Source: Myxococcales bacterium
GTDB lineage: Bacteria; Myxococcota_A; Polyangia; Polyangiales; Houyiibacteriaceae
Length of the DNA: 53,348 nt
Assembly: GCA_019637115.1 (NCBI GenBank)
Contig: JAHBWH010000037.1
Coordinates: 1-53,348 of the forward strand
Direction of reading: 5' to 3'
Shown one piece after another: positions 18,504-26,696 of the stretch (positions are counted from its first letter, which is position 1; each line of letters starts with the position of its first letter). The translations under genes were made by a program, and so were the position numbers. The notes under the pieces are model-generated. The model was given only the letters and a program-made list of their open reading frames with translations, ran no database searches and was not told the origin of the DNA.

Positions 18504-19105
18504 GGGGCACCTCGCTCGTCGTCGACGGGGAGCGCGGCGACCGAGAGCAGCGCGGTCGCGCGATCGAGCGCGTCGCGATCCACGATCTCACCGAGCTCCG
18601 TTCCCGAGGGGCTTCGCCCCTCCCCCGTCGGGCCAAGCCCTCCGGGGCCCCCACCCGGTCGCTCGTGCGGACGCATGAGCTCGACCTCCCGCGCGTCGAT
18701 CGCGTCCAGGAAGTCTCGCGCGCTCAGCACGACCTCGCGCCGGTCGGCGCGCCACTGCGCGAGCGCCCGGTCCGCGGGATGCCCCGTGCGATCGACGCTC
18801 GCCTCGGCGACCAGCCCGGCGAGCTCGTCGTCCGCGAGGCCCGCCTCTCGCAGTGCGTCGGCGAGCGGCGCGAAGCGAGGGTCGCCGAGCACCGCGTCCG
18901 CCATGCGCTCGGGCTGGTCGTCGGGCACGTCGACCTGGAAGGGCGGGTCGTCGGCGGCGACGAGGAGCGGCACCCGCGACTCCGCGGAAGGGGGGCGCTG
19001 AGGGTCGAGGAGCTCGTGGAGCTCGTCGTCGCTGGTCATCCCACCCGGCGCGCAGGCCATCAGGCCGAGCGCGATGTAGGCGGCGAGGTGCGTGGGTGCT
19101 CGCAT
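18500..19105 (-). CDS. Lipoprotein coupled to the cell-wall hydrolase
   Basis: 201 residues. The signal peptide THLAAYIALGLMAC ends in a lipobox. The mature part is acidic, Asp/Glu/Ala-rich and largely helical, with short segments such as LREAGLADDELAGLVAEA, plus a Gly/Pro loop. No family is recognised. The stop codon overlaps the GTG of the hydrolase gene, so translation is coupled; an inhibitor, chaperone or partner role for the hydrolase is possible but is inference. Upstream (about 19106-19160, minus strand) is an AT-richer stretch with TTGATA and TACGAA that could be the promoter. Confidence 0.75.
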   Translation of the reverse strand: MRAPTHLAAYIALGLMACAPGGMTSDDELHELLDPQRPPSAESRVPLLVAADDPPFQVDVPDDQPERMADAVLGDPRFAPLADALREAGLADDELAGLVAEASVDRTGHPADRALAQWRADRREVVLSARDFLDAIDAREVELMRPHERPGGGPGGLGPTGEGRSPSGTELGEIVDRDALDRATALLSVAALPVDDERGAP

Positions 19106-19234
19106 GCCCCACGAGTGAGCAACGTTCGTACCGCTACAAACCCCTGCAATATCAAGACGGCAAGCCGAGGACGTCTGACCCCGGAGGGAGCCTGCGCGGC
19201 GCGATGGTGGGGTTCAGAGTTCCCGTCTGCGATG

Positions 19235-20083
19235 TCAGCGCGGGCGGGTGCCGCGGACGACGTACTGATCGGGCAGCGTCTCGTCGGCGATGATCTCAGC
19301 TACGAGACCACCGGCCTGGAGCTCCTGCACGACGACGTCCGGCGCGATGCGCGCGCCAACCGGCGGGCCCTGATCGGTTTCGAGCGTGAAGTCGACGACG
19401 AGCAGGACACCGCCGGGTCGCAGCGCCTCGCGCAGGCGCGCGGCGTATTGGGCGCGCTCGGGGATGTGGTGCCACGTGTCGACGATCAAGATCGCGTCGA
19501 CCGAGCTCGCCTCGAGGCCCGGGTCGCCCTCGGCGACCGCCCTGGCCTCGACGACGCGGAGCCCCTCGCGCTCGGCCCGACGCTGCATGTGAGCGACCAT
19601 GGCGGCCTCGCTGTCGAGCGCGATAACCCGCCCAGTCGGTCCAACGGCGGCGGCGAGGTAGGGCAGGAAGTACCCCGTGCCCGCGCCGAGGTCGACGACG
19701 GTCTTCCCGGGAGCCGCGCCGAGCAGCCCGACGACCTCGACGGGCCGCTGCCAGCGCGCGCGGCCGGGCGCGTCGAAGATGCGCTCGAAGCGCCGTACGT
19801 CCGAGAAGTCGTGGGTCATGCCCTCGCCGTGGTGGCGCCCGTCTCCGTGGCCGTGCCCGTGCCCGTGACCATGGCCTCGGTGACCACGCTCTCCGCGGCG
19901 CCGATCGCCACGTCGCCCGTCGCGGTCGCGCCGGCGCTCACGGTCACGGCACGCGCACTCGCCGCCCGCCGTCCCATCCGACGACGACATCTCCGAGGAC
20001 GACATCGTCTCGGTCGGCGACGCCGCTCGAGGAGCACACCCCAGAAGACCCGAGAAGAGAGAGGCGATCAGCAACGCGCGCAT
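19235..20083 (-). CDS. Exported class I SAM-dependent methyltransferase lipoprotein with His-rich linker
   Basis: 282 residues. The N-terminus MRALLIASLFSGLLGC is a lipoprotein signal. A Ser-rich then Arg/Asp-rich stretch leads to a His-Gly run (HGHGHGHGHGDGRHHG, about residues 70-86). The rest is a Rossmann methyltransferase: motif I VVDLGAGTGYFLPYL, acidic end of beta2 IALDSE, then VDTWHHIPE and LRPGGVLLVVDF. Exported SAM methyltransferases with this layout occur in several bacteria, but SAM supply outside the cytoplasm is unexplained. The His-rich run probably binds metal ions. The substrate is unknown. The gene stands alone, with a weak TAGGCC box 6 nt before the start. Confidence 0.85.
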   Translation of the reverse strand: MRALLIASLFSGLLGCAPRAASPTETMSSSEMSSSDGTAGGECACRDRERRRDRDGRRGDRRRGERGHRGHGHGHGHGHGDGRHHGEGMTHDFSDVRRFERIFDAPGRARWQRPVEVVGLLGAAPGKTVVDLGAGTGYFLPYLAAAVGPTGRVIALDSEAAMVAHMQRRAEREGLRVVEARAVAEGDPGLEASSVDAILIVDTWHHIPERAQYAARLREALRPGGVLLVVDFTLETDQGPPVGARIAPDVVVQELQAGGLVAEIIADETLPDQYVVRGTRPR

Positions 20084-20271
20084 GAGCGAGGCCTAACGCG
20101 CCGCTGCACCCAGTGGCAACCCTCGTGAGGCCGCGAACGAACGTCGGACGTGATCCACGAACCGCTCGCAGAGGGGACCGCGCACACCCGGTCGCGGGGG
20201 CAAAACGCAGCCAAGATGCGGCGCACGCCCCACGCGCGAAGACGATCGAGCGACGGCGCTTCCAACGCGCC

Positions 20272-21210
20272 TCAGCGGGTCGCCTCGGCGCGCGCGACGA
20301 GGCGCGGGGTGGCCACGGGGGAGTCGGCGAGGCCGAGCGTCGCGGCGGCGGGGGGCGGGATCAGGAAGAAGCGCAGGCTGACCTCGGCGCTCGCGGCGGC
20401 CGCGGGGACCTCGAAGCGCAGCGTGCGCGTCTCGCCCGGCGCGAGGCGCGAGTCGCGCGCGAGGGCCGCGGCGAAGGGCGGCATCGTCGGGGCGCCCTCG
20501 GCGTCGACGTAGGTCCGCATCAACATGGTCTCCGGGCGCTCGCTCGCCTGCTCGCGCCACGCACGCCAGACCTCGTCACCGGCCGCGTCGCGCGCGATCG
20601 CCTGGACGACCGCGAGGCGGCCCGGGTAGCCCGTGGGGAAACCATGCGCCGCGCGGCCCGCGGGGTTGTGGGCTTCGCCGTGGCACGCGAGGCAGAGCGT
20701 CTGGCCGTCGGCGAAGTGCGACCGAGCAGGCCCCGTTCCGTGGACCGGCGAAGCGTCGGCGGCGAGATCGAGCGCACCGTGGAGCGCGCGCCCCTCGTCG
20801 TAGACGAGCGCCTCGTGACCCGAGCCGTCGGGCTTCACCTCGGCGACGCCGTGGCACGAGCGGCAGCCCACCCCTTGCGCCGCCAGCGGCGTGTCGGGCT
20901 CACGCGCCGCGAGCGGGTGGTGGCAGCTCCCGCACTCGGCCGCGATTTGCTCGCCTTGGCGCTCCATGCGAAGCGCCCGGAGCGCCGCGAAGATCGGATC
21001 GTTCGAGTGATGGGCGCTCGCGTGCATCGAGGTCCGCCACTCGTCCACGACGGTCGCGTGGCACGCCGCGCACGCGCTCGGATCGTCGAGGTCGACGGTC
21101 GCGACCGCGGCCGTTGCGGGCGCCGTCGGCTCGGGGTGGCTGACGCAGTCCCCGCACCCGACGGCGAAGCCCCAGAAGACGTGGAGCACACAGACCGAAT
21201 CCCGGCACAT
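20272..21210 (-). CDS. Tetraheme c-type cytochrome, cytochrome c554-like
   Basis: 312 residues with four CxxCH heme sites: CAACH, CGSCH, CRSCH and CLACH, within the first 190 residues. Nearby His (for example HASAHHSND) could be distal ligands. The N-terminus is hydrophobic and ends AVGC, a weak lipobox, so the protein is probably exported and perhaps lipid-anchored. The C-terminal 90 residues lack heme sites and read as a beta-rich domain (ETRTLRFEVPAAAASAEVSLRF). It resembles multiheme cytochromes of the c554/NapC-associated type that shuttle electrons in the periplasm. It would depend on the ccm genes at 40231-45298 for heme attachment. The electron partner is unknown. Confidence 0.87.
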   Translation of the reverse strand: MCRDSVCVLHVFWGFAVGCGDCVSHPEPTAPATAAVATVDLDDPSACAACHATVVDEWRTSMHASAHHSNDPIFAALRALRMERQGEQIAAECGSCHHPLAAREPDTPLAAQGVGCRSCHGVAEVKPDGSGHEALVYDEGRALHGALDLAADASPVHGTGPARSHFADGQTLCLACHGEAHNPAGRAAHGFPTGYPGRLAVVQAIARDAAGDEVWRAWREQASERPETMLMRTYVDAEGAPTMPPFAAALARDSRLAPGETRTLRFEVPAAAASAEVSLRFFLIPPPAAATLGLADSPVATPRLVARAEATR

Positions 21211-21266
21211 GCCGTGAGGGTCTCAGCGAACGCGACGCGAGGCCAGCCCGCGCCGCGTCCGTTCGC

Positions 21267-21458
21267 TCACCCGCCCTCGCAGCGACCCACCGGGTTGTCG
21301 TTCGTGAACGTGCAGATCCCGCAGCACTCCGCCGAGCTCGTGCACGATTGGCCGGCGGCCTTGCACTGCGCGCCAGCTTGGCTCGACCTGGACGCGAACC
21401 CCGCGCCGAGGCCCAACGCGAAGACCGCCACCCCGATCCACAGCTTCATCTTCTTCAT
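21267..21458 (-). CDS. Secreted knottin-like Cys-rich peptide
   Basis: 63 residues from ATG 21458. A signal peptide MKKMKLWIGVAVFALGLGAG is followed by a 35-40-residue mature part with six Cys in the order C-x6-C-x5-C-C-x2-C-x10-C and a short EGG tail. The C-C-CC-C-C order with these gaps is the inhibitor cystine knot (knottin) pattern. The gene has a GGGGTG ribosome site and a promoter-like TTGGAA-17 nt-TATTCT at 21529-21501, so it is unlikely to be a chance frame. Knottins act as protease inhibitors, toxins or binding peptides; the role here is unknown. The disulfide pairing is inferred only from spacing. Confidence 0.78.
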   Translation of the reverse strand: MKKMKLWIGVAVFALGLGAGFASRSSQAGAQCKAAGQSCTSSAECCGICTFTNDNPVGRCEGG

Positions 21459-21500
21459 CTCGCACCCCGTTGGTTTGTGGTCGTCGTCGCGACGCCTGAC

Positions 21501-21529
21501 AGAATAGGTCGCGACGCGAAGCATTCCAA
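21501..21529 (-). promoter_or_regulatory. Promoter of the knottin-like gene
   Basis: On the minus strand the sequence TTGGAA (21529-21524) is followed by a 17-nt spacer and TATTCT (21506-21501). The expected start of transcription is near 21494, giving a leader of about 36 nt that includes GGGGTG before ATG 21458. Confidence 0.6.
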
Positions 21530-21604
21530 AGCACGTTTCGAGCCAAGGCACGGGACGACGCCTCGTGGCCCAAACGGACGAAGCCATGGGACGGAGACCA
21601 CAAA

Positions 21605-21638
21605 CGTAGGGCCCAGCCTACGAGGGCTACACCCTACG
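21605..21638 (-). terminator. Hairpin after the amidohydrolase gene
   Basis: CGTAGGG (21605-21611) pairs with CCCTACG (21632-21638), with a GGGCC/GGGC-type inner pairing possible in the loop. It lies 6 bp past the amidohydrolase stop on the minus strand. No U-run follows, as is common in very GC-rich genomes. Confidence 0.45.
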
Positions 21639-21643
21639 GGCGG

Positions 21644-22525
<882 letters not shown>

Positions 22526-22592
22526 GGTGTCCTCTCTCGCGATCACTCCGAGGATACGCGCGCCGCCGGCGAGGCTGCTACAACCGCGCCCC

Positions 22593-24080
22593 ATGTCCGC
22601 CCACCCGGTCTCGATGCCCAGCGCCAAGCTCGGTCGCGCCTTCTGGATGCTCTGCACGATGGAGATGTGGGAGCGCCTCGCCTACTACGGGATGCGGGTG
22701 GTCGTCGGCATCTACATCATGCAGGCCGACGAGCCGGGGGGTCTGCACTTCAGCGCCGCCGACAAGGGGCTCATCTACGCCTGGTGGTTCGTCTTCCAGT
22801 CGTTCCTCCCGACCTTCACGGGGGGACTCGCGGACCGCTACGGCTACAAGAACACCATCGCCGCCTCCGTGGCGCTGAAGATCGTCGGCTACGTGCTGAT
22901 GGCGACGCAGCGGAGCTTCTGGGGCTTCTTCATCGGCACGATGGTGCTCGCCGTCGGCACCGCTCAGTTCAAGCCCGGCATCCAGGGCTCGCTCGCGCAG
23001 CACATGCGCGCCGAGAACGCGAGCAAGGGCTGGGGCATCTTCTACTGGCTCGTGAACGTCGGGGCCGTGATCGGGCCGCCGCTCGCGGGCGTGCTGCGAG
23101 GTTGGAGCTGGGATTGGGTCTTCTACGGCTGCGCAGCCATCGTCTCGCTGAACTTCCTCATGCTCTTCACCTACGAAGAGAAGACGCACGGGCAGGCCGA
23201 CACGCGCGGCCTCGGCGAGGTCTTCTGGGTGACGCTCAAGGACTTCTTCCAGCCTCGGCTGCTCGCCTTCCTCGTCATCATGAGCGGGTTCTGGCTGATG
23301 ATGTATCAGCTCTGGGATCTGCACCCGAACTTCCTCAGCGACTGGGTCTACAGCGGCTCGGTCGCCGAGACGCTGCCCATCCCCGAGAGCTGGACCGAGC
23401 TGAAGTCGCACGGGCTGCTCGTGAAGCAGGAGAACCTCCTCAACCTGAACGCAGCCCTGATCGTGCTCTTCGTCATCCCGATGAGCGTGGCGGTGGCGCG
23501 CATGCGGACGCTGAGCGCGATGCTCGGCGGCATGGTGGTGGCGACCATCGGCATCCTCGTCGCGGGGCTGACACAGAGCGGATGGGTCTTCCTGGCTGGC
23601 GTGGTCTTCTTCTCCATCGGCGAGATGCTGACGGGCCCGAAGAAGAACCAATACCTCGCGCTCATCGCCCCGCCCGACAAGAAGGGCCAGTACCTCGGCT
23701 ACGTGAACATCCCGGTCGGCCTCGGGGGCTTCGTCGGCTCGCTCCTCGCCGGGCACCTCTACGGGACCCGCGGCGACAAGGCCGTGCTCGCGCAGCGCTA
23801 CCTCGCCGAGCACACGAGCTACCTCCGGGCGCGCGAGCTCGGCGCGTGGGACGGCGAGCTCGACTCGCTCGAGCGCACGCTCGGCGTCGCGCGGCCCGAG
23901 GCCTTCAAGACCCTGATGAGCGAGCTCGGACAGAGCGGCGCGGACGTCACGAACCTGCTCTGGGAGACCTACCAGCCCTTCACGATCTGGTACGTCTTCG
24001 CGGCCATCGGCGGCGCCTCGGTCGTCGCGCTCTACTTCTACAACCGCGCCGCCCGGAGCTGGGGCCACCTGAACCAATGA
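22593..24080 (+). CDS. POT/PTR-type proton-dependent oligopeptide transporter (MFS)
   Basis: 495 residues from ATG 22593, with TACAAC 8 nt before it. About twelve to fourteen membrane helices are visible. The first helix has MEMWERLAYYGMR, the ExxERxxYYG motif that couples protons in POT transporters. The loop GGLADRYGYKNT is the MFS signature, and FKPGIQGSLAQHM is typical of the family. An insertion of about 75 residues rich in charged residues lies between the last helices (near RGDKAVLAQRY). It would import di- or tripeptides or related compounds with protons. It is divergent from the amidohydrolase gene. Confidence 0.9.
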   Translation: MSAHPVSMPSAKLGRAFWMLCTMEMWERLAYYGMRVVVGIYIMQADEPGGLHFSAADKGLIYAWWFVFQSFLPTFTGGLADRYGYKNTIAASVALKIVGYVLMATQRSFWGFFIGTMVLAVGTAQFKPGIQGSLAQHMRAENASKGWGIFYWLVNVGAVIGPPLAGVLRGWSWDWVFYGCAAIVSLNFLMLFTYEEKTHGQADTRGLGEVFWVTLKDFFQPRLLAFLVIMSGFWLMMYQLWDLHPNFLSDWVYSGSVAETLPIPESWTELKSHGLLVKQENLLNLNAALIVLFVIPMSVAVARMRTLSAMLGGMVVATIGILVAGLTQSGWVFLAGVVFFSIGEMLTGPKKNQYLALIAPPDKKGQYLGYVNIPVGLGGFVGSLLAGHLYGTRGDKAVLAQRYLAEHTSYLRARELGAWDGELDSLERTLGVARPEAFKTLMSELGQSGADVTNLLWETYQPFTIWYVFAAIGGASVVALYFYNRAARSWGHLNQ

Positions 24081-24149
24081 GCCAGCCCGTCGACGCGTTC
24101 ACCCCGCCGGGGGTTGAAACGCTGCCAAGATTCGGCGCGGGGGGGCCCG

Positions 24150-24193
24150 TCGACGTCCACGTAGAAGGGCGTCGACGGCCACGTAGAAGGGCG
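24150..24193. repeat. Two 22-bp direct repeats
   Basis: Two adjacent copies of a 22-bp unit, TCGACGTCCACGTAGAAGGG plus CG, lie at 24150-24171 and 24172-24193, differing by one base (gacgtcc or gacggcc). They sit in the gap between the converging transporter and SPFH genes. A small hairpin GACCC-tcgc-GGGTC follows at about 24199-24212 and could act in termination. Confidence 0.8.
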
Positions 24194-24251
24194 CCGAGAC
24201 CCTCGCGGGTCGCGACGCCCTCTCCAGTTCCGGCGTGCGCGTGGGCGCGCG

Positions 24252-25079
24252 TCAGAGCCCGAGGACGACCGGTCCGGCCCCCGAGTCGCTCGTGGGCGCC
24301 GCGATGATCGTGACGCGCTGAGAGCGCGAGAGCTTCATGAAGCCCTCGAGCATCTCGTGCTGCACGTAGAGCGGCGTGAGCGTCTCGTTGACGATGCGCT
24401 GCGCCGCCGCTCGGCCGCGCGCGTTCGTCACGACGATCTGCGCCTCCTGCTCGGCGATCTGCCGCTCGCGCGACATGCGCTCGAGGTCCTGCTCGGCCGC
24501 GAGCTTGCGCTGAATCTCGGCGTTGATGGCCGGCGGGTAGGCGATGTTGCCGATCGAGATCGACTCGAACTCGATCGGCGTGTCTGCGTACTCGTCCCGC
24601 AGGCGCTGGAGGATCTGGACGCTGATCTCCTGCGTCTTGGTCTGGATGTCGTAAGCGTCGAACTCGTGCACGACGTCGCGGACGGCGCTTCGGTAGGGCT
24701 GCCGGACCGAGCGCAGGTACCACTCTGGCCAGTCGTTCGGCCCCGAGGGGTCGCTCGTGCCCATCTCCTCGATGAGCGCGCGCACGGCCGCGGCGCGGAC
24801 CGCGATCCGCGCGTGACACTCGAAGCCGACCATGAGGTTGTCGCGGCTGAGGATGTGGAACTCCTCGGTGTAGTTCTTCGCGCGGACGTCGACGTTGATG
24901 ACGAACTGCCGCCAGACGACGCCCGTCGAGGTCGGGCCGACCTGCGTGTCCACGAACGCCGCCTTCCCGAAGACGAGCGGGATGTGGTGGACGTAGCCGA
25001 CGTAGCCCTCGGGCGTCGACTCGTTGGAGCACCCGACGAGACCGCCGAGCGCGACCAGCAAGAGCATGAGCCGCTTCAT
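24252..25079 (-). CDS. Exported SPFH/prohibitin-like lipoprotein, second of a pair
   Basis: 275 residues. The signal peptide MLLLVALGGLVGC ends in a lipobox. The SPFH (band-7) domain begins EGYVGYVHHIPLVFG and includes the beta-rich block ending FECHARIAV, then the helical YLRSVRQPYRSAVRDVV and the FESISIGNIAYPPAINAEI motif. A helical coiled stretch EQDLERMSRERQIAEQEAQ follows. The layout is that of HflC/prohibitin proteins, which oligomerise into rings and often control membrane proteases, but here the lipobox places the protein on the outer face. Its start overlaps the stop of the paralogous upstream gene (ATGA). Confidence 0.87.
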   Translation of the reverse strand: MKRLMLLLVALGGLVGCSNESTPEGYVGYVHHIPLVFGKAAFVDTQVGPTSTGVVWRQFVINVDVRAKNYTEEFHILSRDNLMVGFECHARIAVRAAAVRALIEEMGTSDPSGPNDWPEWYLRSVRQPYRSAVRDVVHEFDAYDIQTKTQEISVQILQRLRDEYADTPIEFESISIGNIAYPPAINAEIQRKLAAEQDLERMSRERQIAEQEAQIVVTNARGRAAAQRIVNETLTPLYVQHEMLEGFMKLSRSQRVTIIAAPTSDSGAGPVVLGL

Positions 25080-25990
25080 CGTCCGCCTCCCTGGTAGATG
25101 CGGGGCACGCCGGCCCGATCGGTCTGCGTGGGCATCACGACCACGACGCGCGCGCGCGCGACGCCGTCGTCGTCGTCGACCTCGTCGGCGAGCACGCGGT
25201 AGAGCTCCGCCGCCTCGTGCTGGACGAAGAGCGGCGTCAGCGTCTCCTGCTCGATCTGCTGCGCTTCGGCCTCGCCGCGCGCGCGGATCTCGCGGATCTC
25301 GGCGTTCGCCTCCGCGATCTGCCGCTCGACCTCTCGGCGCTGACGCCGCTGCTCGGCGGCGAGGTTCGCGACGACGCGCTCGGTGACCGAGTCCGGGTAG
25401 TCGATGTTGCCGATCGAGAGCGAGAGGAACTCGAAGGGCTTGTCGGCGTACTCCTCACGCAGACGCGCGAGGATGGCCTCGCCGATCGCCACGCTGTTGT
25501 CCTTGATGGCGAAGGCCTCGTGCTGGCGCACCGTCTCGCGGGTCGCCGTGACGTAGGGACGCCGTACGTTGGTCGCGTACCAATCCGACCCGCTGAAGCG
25601 CTCGATGACCTCGCGCGCGGTGCCCGGCTTGAGCCGGATGCGCGCGTGGACCTCGAAGCTCACCTCGAGGTTGTCGCGGCTGAAGATCTGCATGTCTTCG
25701 GTGTAGGTCGCGACACGCATGTCGAGGTTCGTGACGTATTGCCGCCACCGCCAGCCGGTGGAGATCGGCCCCTGCTGCACCTCGATGAACTCGCGCTGCC
25801 CGAACGCGAGCGGCTGGTGGTAGACGTAGCCTTCGGAGCCAGCGGGGGTGTAGGCGTTGGTGCCGCCGAGGCCGTGCACGACGGCGGCGGCCATCACCGC
25901 GACGAGCGCGAGCCCGACGAACGAGAGCGCGCGGGGCATCGCGTCGCCGGGCGGCGCTTGCCGTCGCCCTTGCGGGGGGACTTGAACCAT
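25076..25990 (-). CDS. Exported SPFH/prohibitin-like protein, first of a pair
   Basis: 304 residues. ATG 25990 has GGAGG 7 nt upstream. A single N-terminal membrane segment (LSFVGLALVAVMAAAVVHGL) anchors the protein. The SPFH domain begins EGYVYHQPLAFG, with DNLEVSFEVHARIRL, VRRPYVTATRETV and FEFLSLSIGNIDYPDSV. The helical region RRQRREVERQIAEANAEI and the C-terminal LTPLFVQHEAAELYR match the partner gene at 24252, with which it shares about 35-40 percent of residues by eye. The two probably form a heteromeric ring like HflK/HflC or prohibitin 1/2. No FtsH or NfeD gene is nearby in this window. Confidence 0.87.
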   Translation of the reverse strand: MVQVPPQGRRQAPPGDAMPRALSFVGLALVAVMAAAVVHGLGGTNAYTPAGSEGYVYHQPLAFGQREFIEVQQGPISTGWRWRQYVTNLDMRVATYTEDMQIFSRDNLEVSFEVHARIRLKPGTAREVIERFSGSDWYATNVRRPYVTATRETVRQHEAFAIKDNSVAIGEAILARLREEYADKPFEFLSLSIGNIDYPDSVTERVVANLAAEQRRQRREVERQIAEANAEIREIRARGEAEAQQIEQETLTPLFVQHEAAELYRVLADEVDDDDGVARARVVVVMPTQTDRAGVPRIYQGGGR

Positions 25991-26075
25991 GACGTTTCCT
26001 CCGGGCGCGTCGCGCGCCGCGCCGCACCTTAGCAGCTATTCGCCGGCTTCCAGCCGAGCCACCGACCGCCGGGGC

Positions 26076-26627
26076 TCAGCCCCGCGGCTTGAAGAACGCC
26101 TGCCGGTAATAACGGAGCTCCTCGAGCGACTCGCGGATGTCGTCCATCGCGCGATGTTGCGCGCGCTTGTTCGGGCGCCCGTCGTACTCGCGCGGGTACC
26201 AGCGGCTCCCGAGCTCCTTGATGGTGGAGACGTCGACGATTCGGTAGTGCAGGAAGTCGTCGAGCTTCGGCATGTAGCGACGCAAGAAGCGGCGATCCTG
26301 GTGGACCGAGTTACCCGCGAGCGGGGCGCTCTTCGGGGCGCAATGCTCGCTGAGGAAGGCGAGCACCTGCGCCTCCGCCTCGGTCTCGGTCACCGTCGAG
26401 GCGCGCACGCGCTCGGTGAGGCCGGAGTCTCCGTGGTGCTTGGTGTTCCACTCGTCCATGCCCGCGAGGACCTCGTCGCTCTGGTGGACGACGAGGCTCG
26501 GCCCCTCCGCGATCACCTCCAGCTCACCGTCCGTCACGAGCACCGCAATCTCGAGGATGCGCTCGCGCTCCGCGTCGAGCCCGCTCATCTCCATGTCGAT
26601 CCACACCAAATTTCCGCCCACAGCCAT
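26076..26627 (-). CDS. orn: Oligoribonuclease
   Basis: 183 residues, the normal length. It carries the DEDDh exonuclease residues: Asp and Glu in WIDMEMSGL, Asp in HQDRRFLRRYMP, and His and Asp in HRAMDDIRES. The motif VDVSTIKEL and the C-terminal RYYRQAFF are also typical. It degrades 2-5-nt RNAs and pGpG to nucleotides in the cytoplasm. TAGAAC lies 6 nt before the start, suggesting its own promoter. The stop codon lies in a small hairpin (CGGGGC-TCA-GCCCCG, 26070-26084). Confidence 0.96.
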   Translation of the reverse strand: MAVGGNLVWIDMEMSGLDAERERILEIAVLVTDGELEVIAEGPSLVVHQSDEVLAGMDEWNTKHHGDSGLTERVRASTVTETEAEAQVLAFLSEHCAPKSAPLAGNSVHQDRRFLRRYMPKLDDFLHYRIVDVSTIKELGSRWYPREYDGRPNKRAQHRAMDDIRESLEELRYYRQAFFKPRG

Positions 26628-26696
26628 GCGTGGGTTCTATCACGTGTGCCCCGAGTCCAGAAGCGCGCAGAGGTCCGACCCACCGCGCGGAGGTCG

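Noticed and set aside
20093-20560. Minus-strand frame of about 155 codons ending before the methyltransferase
   Set aside because: It overlaps the cytochrome gene in another frame and lacks a start with a ribosome site or any recognisable domain; only the last few codons look protein-like.
24150-24193. 22-bp direct repeat as a transposon target duplication
   Set aside because: The two copies are adjacent with no element between them, and no inverted terminal repeats or transposase are present.
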